From the NCBI GenBank assembly GCA_944470555.2, contig OX104130.1, positions 42,689,491 through 42,753,490 on the forward strand: a stretch of 64,000 nucleotides of DNA, in the 5' to 3' direction. This DNA comes from Heterobilharzia americana (lineage: Eukaryota; Platyhelminthes; Trematoda; Strigeidida; Schistosomatidae). Both the position numbers and the translations under genes were made by a program. The notes under the pieces were generated by a model that had not been told where the DNA came from, did no database searches, and was given only the letters and a program-made list of their open reading frames with translations. Of this stretch, positions 44,301 to 57,667 are shown in pieces (the stretch's first letter is position 1; each line of letters opens with the position of its first letter).

Positions 44301-47300
44301 CTGGAGACATGCATGACAGCTTTTGGTGGTCGTGGTAGCGTACCTCAGTAAGGGATATTGAAATGAGCTTCTTGAAGATCGTCGGTATGTCTTCATCACC
44401 CCTCATTAGGAGGAGAGATAAGCTCCCATCGGGTCCGGTAATATGTGGGTTCTTTAGTGAAGCAACTGCATCAGCTATCTTTTTCTGTGTAAGGGAAACA
44501 TTACTGAGCCAATAGTGGGGTAGAAGGGGCATCTGTGTGTCTGGTGCACCATCTTAGTGAGTGAAACAACTTGCATAATGATTACTAAGTGGCTCACAGA
44601 CCTCACTTGGGTCATCATAAAGTATGTCCCCGTCAATGACCAGACTACTGGTAATTACTCTAGACAATTTTCCACTGGATTTTAGAATTCTCTTTAGTGA
44701 TTGAATATAGCCTGTTTGTGAGTTGCTGCTGGTTTCTTGCTTGACTGCTTTCAGCAACCCATTTGATCTGAAGTTCTCACGAGCAATTTTTATTGAGACA
44801 AGGGATGAAAAGTCATTAGATCGACGAAAATTTTCGACATGTCTGCGCATTCTGATGTGTACATTCTCTGGGACGAAATTCACTTTCGGTTCCTAATTGC
44901 TACTGATACCGCCAGAGCAACACGACTGTGAATTACATTCATGGGACTATAGAAGATATCACTTAGCTCAGGGGGTTAGGCACTGGTAAAATAACAGCCC
45001 CAGTCCGAGCGTCTCAACATGTGCTGCATCTCTTTTCGGATTACTTTTTTATATCGTCTGGTTGTGATTGTTTCCGATCTGGGAGCTGTGTAGTACTGGA
45101 AGATGGTCGAAAGTTACCAAACACCACTCTGTGATCGCTGCTCGGGAACTCTGGACCGACTTGAAGAGTGAAAGGTAACAACCCATTGGTGAACACGGGG
45201 TCAAGTATGCTATTGTGTCCAGTTGGTTGTATCACCTGCTGGCGCCATCCCCAAGAATCCAAAAGACTAATAAAATTATCAAACCCTCTGGGGGAGGTAA
45301 GTGGCTGCCTTTTGATGCCAGGCATTTTAAAGCATCCGCATATAAGTTTTATGGAATAGGGTGGTGTTGTTATATGAGTGAACACTCATGCAAACCTGCC
45401 ATCATAATCTGCAGTAGAGTAAGGGGGACGTTAGATACACCCTAAGGGGACAGTTACAGCATTTGGAAACTTCGCTACAACCCACATGGAATCACTGGGC
45501 AAATTAGGTTCTGTAATACTGCAATTTGGCGGCAGCAATGTCGAACCCGATATAAATGATGCGACTGTGATGGAAAATTGATCTGAAAATCCCTCCCGAT
45601 CACCCTATTTGACAGTAATGACGTTTATTTTAGTATTTTTACCCTCGCTATATATGGTATATCTTCGACCCTAGCCGGTGTAACATTATTTGGTTGGTTG
45701 ACTGTCTTCTTTCACTTTGTACTCAGTATATGTTTTTGTATGACTGAGGCTTATTCTGAATGTTTCACTTTCCTATTATGTGACGCAGGACTTTTGACAA
45801 GGTGATGCTGTTTTACTGCGCCCGATATTTTGTTTTGGTTCAACCTACGGTAGTACTGTGATTTGACTGTTTGTCTTTTGACTGTCTACCGGACACGTTC
45901 ATTTGTTGATTTGATTCTGGTAGACGGAGTTTTGATCCATTTTGTTAGGGTTATTCTTATTGGTTGTCAGGTCTTTAACAATTGTATCTGCTTAACCAGT
46001 TTTTACCGGTTAGTACGTATTTGCACCCGAGAACGTTTGGACCGTGTAGCTACCCCAACTACACTGTTGAGGTATTTTTGTAAATCTGATATAACTTATT
46101 GTTGCTTTGGTAGTCTCACAGATTTTGTTACGAATATGCCACTGAACCACTACAAACCATGCTTTGATATTTTGATCGAACCTCACTCGCTGAAGTTCGG
46201 AAGCCATACAGCGGAACGCAGGAACTAGTCAGATTCTTGTTATTTGGCACTGCCTAGTTATTTCCGGCGTTCAGGCAAAGATTATTCTATTTTGGCTGCC
46301 ACAGCAACCACCACCTCTAGCATCATATCTGTCCCCCCCAAACAGAGTATAATCGTCGGCAGAGGCATCACTATCAGCAGTATCTGAAGTATACCAAGCT
46401 TCAGTGATAGACATCAGGCAGGAGCCAGACATAGTCGACAACACATTTTGTTGCTCATGGAACGGGTGTTAATTAGACAGTAAGTCAAAGAACTGGAGAC
46501 GCAGTAGTACTTAAACCTGTTTTTCTAAAGCTTGTTTTGGTGGGTTGGGTTGACCTGTGGTGGTGAGATACACAGAGTAGAGTTCAATTTCGGGGACTTA
46601 CTAGGAGAATAAGACATTCTTGGGTTACTACCAACAGTATCCTTTATTGTGTTAGGTGTTGACCCGCTGTCTGTGAGCCAGAAGGATGACAGGTTGGCGT
46701 GACATCCTCCTTGCCATTGTGGAGGTTGGGTTAGGGCTGAAAGCAGCCCGCTCGACAGCGTCATCATCTGAACAGCAAAAGGCGATGATAATTTTTAAAG
46801 TTCTTGAAAATTCGGATTTTCAGTATGGGTTCAATATATGAACGTCTCTGTAGGTGAGCCCCTTAAGTCCGCCACTTTACTTCTGCATGGGAAAGGGTAG
46901 GGCGCGTTATGTTTGGCAGACAGCACCACAGGCTTTGTCCGAACAGCATGTCTCCAGTTAGGAGGCTCTGTCATTGCACCAGGGTGAGCATGTACCAGAG
47001 TTGAACGTTATGTAGGTGGCCGTGAGGAGAAACATCTGCTGTTTCTCCTGTAGCCCTGGTTCCCTTGGCTGGGGGGCGTTTGTGTTGTGAACATTCTTAC
47101 CCATAAACCCTTCCTTTTAACATCCTGGTGTTTGAATCCTACATTCCTGTTGTTTGACGAAGATGCCCTAGGGCCTGGTTTCGTACCGATGGGCGTCGTG
47201 AATGTGTCTGTGTGGTGGAACGGGATCCTTCTTTGGATGGTTTTATGACCACCAAGTTTGACAGACTGAAAGTAATTTTGAGGATGACCAAGTCGCTTCT

Positions 47301-48060
47301 GTGTCTCGGGCTTTGGTGGTAAACCTGCACTGAGATTTTTAGGTTTAGATTTCCAAGACATGGCGCTTTAAGGCTGTGCATTGTCAACACACCTGGAGGT
47401 CATCATCGTATGTGGGTGGGCTAAGGGGGGTGAAGGCTTATCAGCGTAATTGCATCCGTAGGATGTAGGATTCGTTCATAAATTCAGCAAGATCAGGTGC
47501 ATATTGGATACAACATTACCGTTGCCACCCATGTCAACATCTGCGAATTTATCTGCATTATTGGCGGAGATTTGATCTTCAGTTTCAGTGGTTACAACCA
47601 CATTGCATGGTGAGACGGTGACAACTGACGAACCTTCAACAACCTGCCTGGTCAGCCCTTTTTTGATCTGCACTTACAATTTTCTTTGATGCGATGAGCT
47701 GACTCCCAGGAGCCAGTGTGCCTCGGGTGGCCGCTGTTGCGGATGAAGTTTCCAGAGGGACTTCATAAAGTTTCGGATCAAGTGTCTGTCGTCGCCGGGA
47801 GTGAGATCTGGAGAAACCTCAACATTCTCACGGAAATTTTGAAGTCTAACAGATTTCTGTGAACCATAAAAGTGTTCCGCATCAAGCAGTGACCTTAAAT
47901 AGAATAGTATTGGACAGGGGTATTTACTTGTCCCCTTCTCAGGACTCCAGGCTGTGCAAACAGATTCAAGCAATCCACGTGCTTGGAGGAGATCAATTTT
48001 AACACATTTTAATGGGACACTCAGCATCACAGAGGACAATGAAAATGTGTGGCGAAGTCA
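41394..48060 (-). mobile_element. Decayed CR1-type LINE with ORF1 and ORF2
   Basis: The same family as 57650-63010. The 3' tail (AAATAAATGAATG on the plus strand) is at 41394-41408, followed by a 3' UTR to about 42840 that matches 57668-59119 in order. ORF2 pieces include the C-terminus (42840-43660), RT (44121-44883: SLKNPHITGPDGS, MQHGFLKG) and endonuclease (45041-45385: KLICGCFKMPG, with the catalytic Asp changed to Cys; PSSDHRVVFG). ORF1 pieces lie at 46525-46767, 47008-47390 and 47476-48039; the last (KCVKIDLLQARGLLESVCTA) is an N-terminal ORF1 part that the other copy lacks. A likely solo LTR interrupts it at 45566-46303. Confidence 0.85.
45566..46303. mobile_element. Probable solo LTR inside the CR1 element
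   Basis: Comparison with the intact copy (61735-61800) shows a 738-base insertion exactly between GATATAAATGAT and CAACCACCACC. It starts TGTGATGG and ends CTGCCACA, the TG...CA ends of LTRs. It is flanked by GCGAC (45561-45565) and GCAAC (46304-46308), a 5-bp duplication with one change. A TATATA stretch lies near its start (about 45650). No internal coding region is present, as expected after LTR-LTR recombination. The family (Gypsy or BEL) is unknown. Confidence 0.7.
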
Positions 48061-49019
48061 GTCGTTTGCTGGCTTCGGTGGCTGCAAACTTCACTGAAGT
48101 TTCATACTTGAAATGATGTTAAAATAAACATTTATCCGACAGTACACGTAACTGTACCCTAGGTCAACCATCTAAGTCACATGTAACGCAAATGTCGAAT
48201 AGTGTACGATTTTTGTGCCACTCTACTGTGAAAAAGGATGGTGGGTGGAAATTACCGAAACCAACAAACAATATGTATGCACTGTGAAGTGATATTTTTC
48301 TGTTCTTTTCATAACCTGCAGTCACTTTTGATGTCACGATAAGCCCTTACTCAGCAACACGGATGTAAGCCATCATAATTAGAAATAAAAATTTAAAGGA
48401 CTAAAGGTGGGCTCTCTCTCTATGGTCTATTCAATGGACTAAATAGCTTTAGATTTGGAACGATGGGAACAGTGTGCATCGGACAGTTTCCCCCCTGTTG
48501 TATAGCCGGCACCATCGTACCACATGGCCCACATGATAAACAGGATACTCATCTGACTAAAACGACGTCCAAATCCACTTAGTTGTACTGCCGAAAAGTC
48601 TGTCCTCAGAATTCCTCGCAACGTCCATACATCATATTGTCTTTCTTTCCACACACTATGACTCCCACTAATTAACTTTTTCACTCCAAAACTTCGTATT
48701 GAAAGGCTTCAGCATACTCCCATATGCATGACGACTAGTTTTTCATTGTCTCTTAAATTCCCAACCCGAAGTCTTGACTGGTACTCTCCGCCGTCCAGAC
48801 AAATAGTTCCAGTGCCATGCTTTGTACTGATCGTGCATAAAAGTCAGACTACTATCTCGACATTGTCTATTACAGAATAGACAGATAATTGTCGTGCAAC
48901 AACTAAATCTACGTCTGATCTCTCTTTCTTTGGTAACTTTGTCCATATCTTGTTTCTCACTGACTTAAGTAAGCAATACCCATGTTTCTTTTTCTTTCTC
49001 ATGGGCAGATTCACAATGA
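48061..49019. other. Unassigned sequence
   Basis: Contains the partner of the short repeat at 37985-38080 (48235-48330). Open frames at 48439-48946 (-) show no domain. Confidence 0.4.
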
Positions 49020-49400
49020 AACTGCCGCATACTCATTAATTTGACGGTTTACCTCAAATTTATGGCTCCTATTGGGATTGTTCCTAGAAATATTGGTGTT
49101 ACATGCTGTTTGTATCCAAACGTGTGGACTCTCCGACTAATAGCACCCACTCACCTCATAGGGAAAAGAACCGAAACTGACCTCGTATGAAACGCCAACC
49201 TTCAAGACATATTGAATGGTTTGATGATGAGACCTTACGCCTCGTGGGATGCAAAATGGGAACAGTTTCTGGACAGAGTCATAAAGTTAGCTTAATTTAT
49301 CCCTGTGGATTTGTTTCCAATGGCGCTGAACCAAACAATCACCACATGCTGCATGATACCGAAAGCCACTGGTTCCAAGCTTTTTCATCTGTCCATACCA
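49020..49400. repeat. Dispersed repeat of unknown type, copy B
   Basis: Partner of 28720-29130. Confidence 0.45.
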
Positions 49401-52080
49401 TGATTTCAGTCTAGTTTTACGTGCTCCCTATGAACAGCAATAACTTATTGACTATCCACACCTTTTTAAGCGTTTGATATCCTATGTACACTCACTGACT
49501 ATGTGACTCATTAATTGAAGTGTAGAGGCCCAGTCACAAGTGTCTGCTTAAAGCTCATACTGGGTGATAAAGCCTGTGTTATTATTCACTACTGTTATAT
49601 AGCGAAAGGGTTAGTGTCTGAAATTTTTAACCGGTAACAGTTAAATAACCGCATCCTGGCAGAATATGTATGATGTACCAATGTATCCTTTCTTACTTTT
49701 CTCAGACTCACAAACAAAAACAACGTTCAGATGTTGCCTGCACAAACGGTATGCGTTCGTATAATTTATTATTCGCAGTATATTATTATTATCCAAGGGT
49801 GATGGAGGTTTGCACAGTGAATTCACATTGAAGTATAGAGCATTATCAAGAAGGTATGTTGACTGCTAATTGTCCTCTATCAGACGGGGTCACAGGAGAT
49901 GAAATACTGGAGAAGTTTGTTTGCGAGCATATCTCACACCGAGTCACTAGGTGAGTTTATTTTTTAGACTTGGATGTTTGTTCAGGTCTTCGCTGCCATC
50001 ATGACCGTCCAGAAGCCTTAGGTAATTTATTTTAGTTGGGTTTTCCCACATGGTATCATCTACGATGATGGTAACCGGGCGAGTTTGCCGTGGAACTTTT
50101 CAGAAATTTGAAAGTCAGTAGGGAAAAACCAGCTGACGAATTCTATTATTAATTTCTGGTGCCACGTACAAAGTAATATATTCAGCAAGTTGACATTTTC
50201 GGCCAAAATAACGTTCAAAATTTTCCCTTTACGCTTAAGCTGAGAGAAGAAGAAAAGAAAGAAAGCGCGATCAGAAACTGGAGAGTGATACACCACACAA
50301 GACAAATTGGGAAGAGAGAAGTTCCAATCTTCTTAGAGATACTCCAGCTTTGTGTGCACTTTCATTTATGCTTGTAAAAATAACTCTCATGATTTTCGTA
50401 CGTAAAATTTGTACAAGTTTTTAGATATACCCGTGTTTATTTGTAAACGTACGAGAAAACTGACCATAATTAATAAATAATTGTTAAGACATTGCTGGAC
50501 ACAAATGTTGGATAAAAGCAGGAATGAAACTTCTCCTTCAGAAGATGTAGAAAGAAGCGGCTTCAACAGTTTTGTCTCGGAGGCAAATTCAAAGTTTGTG
50601 TGCACTAGTTCAAACGAGCCAACGCGAATCCGCATTCACGCGTTTTCACGCCTCACACTTAGAGAGCGATGTCTTAGGTCGGACTTGTGAGTGAATCTTG
50701 GAGGAGACTTTATATGACACCATGATCAGTGCTCTTCTGATCTTGCGCCGCATCGTTAAAGTTCAGAAGTCCCAAGGCAATCCGAATAGGTTTTGATCCA
50801 TCATGCATTCGCTTCTTCTGTGGGTGCTATCTGGACTATATATGGAATAGCACTCTTTCTTTGTGTAGGCACATACAGCAGCATGTCCTCACCAAGATGA
50901 TAACGATTGTATGCGAAAAGTCATCGCGAATCGACTGTTCGCTAAGTGTCCAAAATTTCGGAGGATGAACTGCGAGAGGTTGTCGGCCACGTTTTCTGCA
51001 CAGTGAAGTGAACAGAAACTCCACATGTATGGTTAAAAACACTTCAAGGGCATTTTCAAGTGTTACTATCAGAAATGTGTGTCAAACGCAAGGATGCGGA
51101 CCAAAATAAGGACCCATGCCTGCACAAGACGTTTCGCGATTCCTCCACATCTAAATTAAGCAGGCTAGTGAAAGGGAATAAATCTTACGTGGACTTGGTA
51201 GAGGGAAAAGACAATCGCTAATCATTGGTACTTGTCAACACACTCCCTAGTGCTAGACCGAGGAAGAACGCAGTAAACCAATCAGGTGGGACAGTACATT
51301 GATCAGCCGTATCACTTTGCCCCGACTAACCGAAAGGGGGATAGCGCACAAGTGGGGCAGTGTAACGCACTGGTGTGTCAAATGGCACACTGCACAACCG
51401 CTAGCCTTCAGCTTAACAAGTTCCCTCAAACTTTGAAGGTCAGCATCAATGCTGAATATCGTTGAACCCTCGGCCAACGGTTTGGGGGAATCAATTTCCA
51501 CCACATCCTGACACTAATGATTTGACTGAAGGCAATCAGTTGCATGACGTCTAGTCCTAACTGTCTGCCAGTATCTCAAAAAACTTTCAGAATCTGATCG
51601 AAAGTGTACACTTCCTTTTAAGGCTGCAGACATACCTTGTTTTCAAGCATCGAAATCGCGGAAGTACTGAATTTCCCGCCATTTCCCCTAAACAACTAGC
51701 ACCAATTAAGGCAGACTTTAACGCTTTCATTTAGGTATTTTGATCGTGTCCTCCCGAAGGACAGAGATGCTCCTTGAACTTCGCGTTTTGCCCAAAACCT
51801 GTTCGATTCTAAGGACTCCCTCAACAAGGGCAGTGGGCCGTCTCAGATGAACCTTGCCTAGAAGCTTGAGGCCAACCCCAAAAACCTGCATCGCTTCACG
51901 GCGGACAGAAGATCTACCGACCACGGAGGTTGCTGTATGTAAGGGCCAGGCGTAGAGAACATGTCTGGGTGGAGATAGCCAAAACGGTTGGAGCCGCTCC
52001 CAATACACGGCTTAACATGCCGCACTGAAATGTAAATTGTCATCTGCCGGAGCAGCCCTTAGCTGTGATCAGTGCGGTGG
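49401..52080. other. Unassigned sequence
   Basis: Several frames of 60-93 codons are open near 50.0-52.0 kb on the minus strand, and the sequence at 51250-52080 is less AT-rich. It may be LINE ORF1 or 5' UTR material next to the CR1 fragment that follows. I cannot support a coding call. Confidence 0.35.
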
Positions 52081-53215
52081 AGTTACACGAAATAAAGATA
52101 ACTCCTGCTGTGCCCTTTAAAAGGCTGTCAAAGCTCCGCACAGGGAAGTCATCGATCTATATGCGGGTGCCTTGAGCTGTCCACTCTACCAGTTCTGTCA
52201 AAAGTAATGGGGAGCGTGAAGGACGGCCATGTCAGGGAGTGCTTGGGTAAGAGGGGAGTACCTAGTGACGCTCAGCATGGATCCAGAAGGAGTAGGTCCA
52301 GCACCCGGAACCTTCTGGCAGCTGGTTATAACTGGACGACGCGCTAGGATCTCCGTCTCCCTGTTGACGTGATTTTCCTGAGTTTCTCTGAGGCCTTTGA
52401 CCCAGTCACACTCACACCATTTTCATTCGCAAGATATCAAGGTTAGGTGTAAAGAGTCAAGCGCTCCCTTGACTGCAGGACTATTTAGAAGACAGAGAAT
52501 TCCGCACAAAAGCCAACTAGATTCGCCCGAGTTGAGAGACACCATCGTTTAGTGCATCGCATGGGATGATTCTAGGTCCACTGCTATCTCCTCTTTTTGT
52601 GAACAACCTTCTGTTGAATCTCAGCTCCCCAATTTTAATTTACGTTGACGATGTTTGATTATGGAGGGCTGTGACATCCCAGGCAGAATCAAGTGCACTG
52701 CAAAGTGATCACAAATTCTTTGTAGAGAGGGCGGATAGTAAGATCCATAAATGCCGAACCATGTTTCTCCACACTCCTGGCTCTCAGAAAGTATCTTACT
52801 CTCTCCATGGAACGCAACTCTCGAACACCATCATGGGAAAAGGCCTGGGACTAATGCTGAGTGACATGCCAGACACTATCTCCATTTATCCAGGAGATGC
52901 CTTTAGAGCATACTCAGCACTGCGCTTCATACACAGTCAACTGATTGCCCTCATCCCTGAACTCCTCCTCATGGTAACTCAATTAGAAAAATCTGTCAAG
53001 GCGAACGTCCGTGTGCCCTCATATTTCTTCTGTGCTTGAGATTGCAGCCCCTGGAACCCACTACCCACCAAGACTGCCAACGTTCTGTATGACAGCCCTC
53101 TTGACAGCTTCGAGAAGAGGTTGGACGTCTAAGGAGTGACGCATGGTTCCTCCTCACCCAGCTAGGGTACAGATTTGTTTGGTGCACCCCACCATCTCCG
53201 CACAGTCAGGACTAG
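52080..53215 (+). mobile_element. Decayed CR1-type LINE RT fragment
   Basis: Broken frames in RT order: HGSRRSRSSTRNLLAA (H/S.GFR-type block), DVIFLSFSEAFDPV (the catalytic D..EAFD block), LGPLLSPLFVNNLL-like sequence near 52575, and YVDDV (about 52645, the catalytic DD box). Then HKCRTMFLHTPGSQKVSYSL, IMGKGLGLMLSDMPDTIS and FIHSQLIALIPELLL. It matches the family at 53885-57480. Confidence 0.7.
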
Positions 53216-53884
53216 CCAACCTTATACGTTACCTTTTGAGTCCCCATTATCATCACGAACCTGGCTGAACCTTGTGCTTCTCACCAGACGCCTCCATCAG
53301 CTACTGTCCCCTGTTAATTGAACTACTGCTTCTAGTCCCATGATCTTGCCTGCTCTTTCTCTTCCCTCTGACTCTACGCTCTCACACTGTTCATTAAAGT
53401 TTCTTCTGTCACGTATTTCTCACGAATCTACCCAGTTTTTCTACGTCCACGTCCAATGTCTAATATCCGTTTAACGAGCTTGTGTAAACCAGTTGCCCGC
53501 TTCTTGGTCATGCGGAGCGCCTTCATGTCCTTGGCTGATTCCGATGCAGCAAATCCTGCCTTCCGCCGGCTATAAACCTGGTATACAGAACGGGAGGTTG
53601 TGTTGGTTAGTTTCCCCCGTACTGTGGTACAGTGGACGTCTTCAGCTGCCGAGTTGCCAGACGGTTGTTCAGACTGGTCGGTGGGGAGAAATCCAAGAAG
53701 GGAAAAGCTGTGTGAGTAAAGGGGAAAAGAAAAGTGTACTGATGGATTAATCTGCTTATACCAAAGTGAGGCGAAAAGGGGTGGGAAGACATGAAGAACT
53801 AAGGCAGGTAAGGCTGACTCAGGCCAAGTGGACAGGACTTAAAGTGCTTAAGTGGTTGCGATATAAAGAAAACTAGTTATGTAG
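53216..53884. other. Unassigned sequence between two LINE remnants
   Basis: Pyrimidine-rich to about 53400, otherwise featureless. Possibly UTR of the adjoining LINEs. Confidence 0.35.
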
Positions 53885-56800
53885 GTAGAACAGTTGAAAT
53901 GGCGTGACAGCAGCAGATTCCTTCTGCTTAGCTTGCATCCCACCTACATGTGGGTAGACCATGGGTCTCTGCATGGCTATCTAGCCTCTTCTTGAAGCTT
54001 CCAGCAGATCTCGAGGAGGCTAATTTTGTCGGTAATGCATTCAAGCGCCCGCAGGGTAGGAGGGAGAAGAAGTATGAACGAGAACGAGTTGTTGACCTTT
54101 GGTGGGCAACTCTCGTAGGGTTTCCATGAGGTTCACCACAGTGGCCACTCGGTAGTAATCTTCTGGGTGACTTGGGTTGTTCGGAGTTTTGGAAGCCATT
54201 ATTAGGCCACCTCTTAACTTTCGGTAGCTAAGACAGCATAGGCTTAGACCTTTCAGTCTATACTCATATGGCTTTCGTTGTATCGCAACAAACCGTTTTG
54301 TGGCTCACCTCTGAATTTTCTCCAGTAGATTCATCCCTCTTTTAAGTTGTGGTGGGGCGGAGACATCAAGGACCTTCAGGCGCGGTCGTGTGTAAGTCTT
54401 ATAGAGCTTCAGAAGGAGCTTTTGGGTGAGGGCGCCTAGTTGGCTACGCACAAAGTGCAGCACACCGTACGCTTTTGAGGCGTCGCCCGGGTAATTGGAA
54501 CTGGTGTCCAGTTTCTCCTTCACCGTCAAGCCCAGGTCCTTCTCCGCTGTGGTATGGGATAGACGTGAACCCCAGAAAGAGTGACATGCTTTCTGGGGAT
54601 TGGAGGTGCGGAAAAACGTGGGTCGGCACTTGTCTAGGTCAAATGCCACTCTTCTAGTGTTTTGAGGTCGCTTTGTAATGCATTCGCTTCCGCTTCACAA
54701 TTTACTGGTCTCTATGACTCCACGCCGCCAGTGAAGAGGAGAATCAGAGAGCCGATGTGCAGTTGGAGGTCATTCATGAACATTAGGAACAACAATGGAC
54801 TCTGGATTTCCCCTCGTGAGACATCGGACGATGATGTTCTCCAAGTTCAGTGGACCCTGTTGACTTTTGTGCAGAACTCTCTACTGTCTAGGTAGTTCCG
54901 CGGCCACGATAGCACGCTGCCGCGTATACGTAACCCATCTATTTTGTGTGCTAGGATGCTGCCTTAGATGGTGTCAAAGGCTTTGGCGAAATCCAGAAAA
55001 ATTGCGTGGACCGGGGCCTTGAGGTCCCAACATGCTGTCTAGTAATCATGTGTCGTCAGGAGGTGGGTGGCACAGAACCTACCCTTTCGGAGGCCATGCT
55101 GAGCGTCAATGAGTGCTCGCTTTGTGTCCACACACTTTTTCGTCTATCACACTTTCCATAACCTTTGACATTACGGGTAGAAGTGCTATGGGTCTATAAC
55201 AGTTTGTATTCTACTTGTCTCCTCCTTCGAAGTTAGGGGAGAAAATGGCTAATTTCCATTCTCGTGGGAGCTTTTGTTCGTTCAGTGTGTTGGAAGAGAC
55301 TGCAGAGTGGACCACTTGGAATGCTCGTACATTCTTTCAGCACAGATGGGCGAACGTCGCCGCACCCCGAGGATTTTCTCGCTCTTAGCCTCGATAGCTT
55401 GTCGAGAACAACAGCGAGAGTTATCTGTATTTAGCGTAGCTCCACAGAGCCAGATAACTCTGGGAGCCGTTCGTGCGGTAGACATGCGTACTTTCCCGGT
55501 GGGATGTTGAGTTTTGTGTCAAATGTAATGCCTAACATTTTGGCGATCTCCAGTTCTGAGAGGTTTTCTCCTTTCAGACCTTCAGCGACGCATGCTCCTT
55601 GGCTTGTCGATTTTCTCTTTGCCATGAATCGGTAAAGGTTTTCGGTGTTTATCTCAAGTTTCTTGGCGAGGTTGGACTGGAACGACCTCCTGTCTCCCCG
55701 TCCCCTGCTGTTGCTTCCATTTCGTAGAGCCACATATACGTCGTAACCATCCTCTTCTCTGGAGAGTCCCTATTTGTGCCATGCCTTTCTCCTGGCTTTT
55801 AGGAGGCGCTCGATGTCTCGTTTTGGCCATGAGGTCCGCTTGCTGGGTATTGTTACCACCGAGGGGACATTTTGCGAGGTCGCCGCCTTGATGATGTCTC
55901 TTGCCAGCTCCCACTGTTGGTCAACCGATAAGGACCACCAAATTACTGTCCATGGCTTTCTTGATAGGCTCTGGTTCATTCCTTCATAGTTCGCCCTGTT
56001 GTAACGGAGGTAAGGGCAAGGTCTCTCCCATTATAATTGTTCACTGACTACCAGGTCGAACACTACCACAGAACGATCGCTCCTACCAGGGGGAGTCTTT
56101 GGACCCGGACGTTCTCAACCAGAAGGTGATCACCAGTCCAGTTTAGAGGGTTTGTCGTCTGACCGCCAGTTGGTGTTGTCCCCAACTTTTTCCAGCAGTC
56201 CAGCCACTTGGATGGCATTTGGCAGGTTACGGTCAAATTTTCGGCCCGGGGTCGTACCACCTTGCTCTGGGCTGAGAGTTGGAGCGTCGAAGTCGCCGGC
56301 TATTAGAATCTGGTCATACCCTATAGTGAACACCGTGGATACTACCGTGAGTAGTTTTTGGTTGTTCCAAGTCGTTTTTATGGGACCTGTGGATTCTGCC
56401 AACCGGGTGCTTGGTGTGCTTGACCGCGAAGCGGCATAAGGTAGAGTACAGTACAGTGCCAGTAGTTTGTTCACTTTTGAGTCAGCTGTTCACACATATT
56501 GCTACCCCCGTCAGTCCATGCGTTCTCTATCCATCGTGAACAGGAATATGTCGCCTACGTTGAATTCCATGCCACTGATGTCCAGTGATAACCGTGCTTC
56601 CGTCATGAGTATGATCTTCGGGACGGGGTCAGATCAGAGGGCTCGGAGCTTAGGTATCTTACATCGGGGTCCTCTCACGTTGGTGCAAAGCAGTTGGAAG
56701 TGCTTCCCGTAGCGTGAGATATTTCTGAATTAACTGGTGGCATTGGTTTGGATATGAGGGTTTTCACTGACTGGCCAGCACCAATGGAACCTGCCCAGTT

Positions 56801-57480
56801 AAGTTTTTCCCCGGGTTGGCTGATGGGATCGGTGTTATGTCGAGGTTGCCAGTCTGACTTCCGACTCTCAGGTTTATGGTGATGGTGGCCTGAGCACTAG
56901 GAGGGACTGGCGCCTATTGTTGTCGCAGTATTCTTGGTCTGCTTTCACAGCAGCGAACGTTCCCGCTTATGGTGCTCCTGACCTTACACCACGTCTCTGG
57001 TGCTACGGTAAGAAATTCTGGGGATTCGAAGTTGACGGCCGTGGTTGTCAGATGTGAGGGGCACAGCAGTCTACCGATTGTGACTTCTGGAACCCCACTC
57101 ACCTTCATCCGAGCCGATAAACACTTCTAGGTATAATTATCACCTGGGGTAATGGTCACCATTTAAAGTATTCCACGGCTGTGGGTTTAAGCGGATCAGC
57201 TGCTTCTCGAGGCTACTTCTTGACACCCATGATCGGTTAGGTCTAGCTCTAATGTTGGGTGATCTGTTAGTGACCGGGGCGTGTGACAGTAAAAGGAACC
57301 TTTCGGCATCTCTGGTTAAGCCTAGAGTTACCCTCATTGGCGGAGGCTTCCCTGGGGGTGAATGGGTGCCCTTGTACAGCCAAAGCAGTCTTGCCTCGAG
57401 GCCACCCGGACCAGCATGACATAAAAGGTGTTCCGCTGTTGCCTGTCAACCGTATCCCTATGCTGCGGAAGGCCGTCATT
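53885..57480 (-). mobile_element. Decayed CR1-type LINE, long copy
   Basis: About 3.6 kb on the minus strand. The endonuclease part at 56700-56050 reads IILMTEARLSL, QILIAGDFDAPTLSPEQ and RSDRSVVVFDL. A linker follows at 55980-55430 (RDIERLLKARRKAWHK, SNLAKKLEINTENLYRF). RT pieces lie down to 54649-54305 (DLDKCRPTFFRTSN, HTTAEKDLGLTVKEKLDTSS, RSQLGALTQKLLLKLYKTY), then a C-terminal MNLLEKIQR and GLRLCCLSYRKLRGGLIMAS block to about 53900. The order is complete from endonuclease to C-terminus, but with many stops. Confidence 0.8.
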
Positions 57481-57649
57481 GCAGGCAGGAGCGCTAAATA
57501 GAATGATAAAGCTAAATTGGTGAGTGATGGCAGCTCTAAACTATCCTATGGGTGCGTTTTCACGGATAATTCTAGCTTTTTTCTCTACCCTAACCCATTC
57601 GTCATGTTGTCCACTGCTTGCTGTCGCTGATATGGTTCCACGCCTTGGG

Positions 57650-57667
57650 ATAAATAAATAAATAAAT
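57650..57667 (-). repeat. (ATTT)n 3' tail of the CR1 element
   Basis: GATAAATAAATAAATAAATG on the plus strand marks the 3' end of the element on the minus strand. A shorter equivalent is at 41394-41408. Confidence 0.75.

Noticed and set aside
45863..46228. 121-codon plus-strand frame inside the proposed LTR
   Set aside because: It lies wholly within the insertion and has no recognisable domain. LTRs often carry chance frames.
48439..48946. Minus-strand frames as exons of a host gene
   Set aside because: No domain, no consistent splice sites, and they lie between repeat copies.
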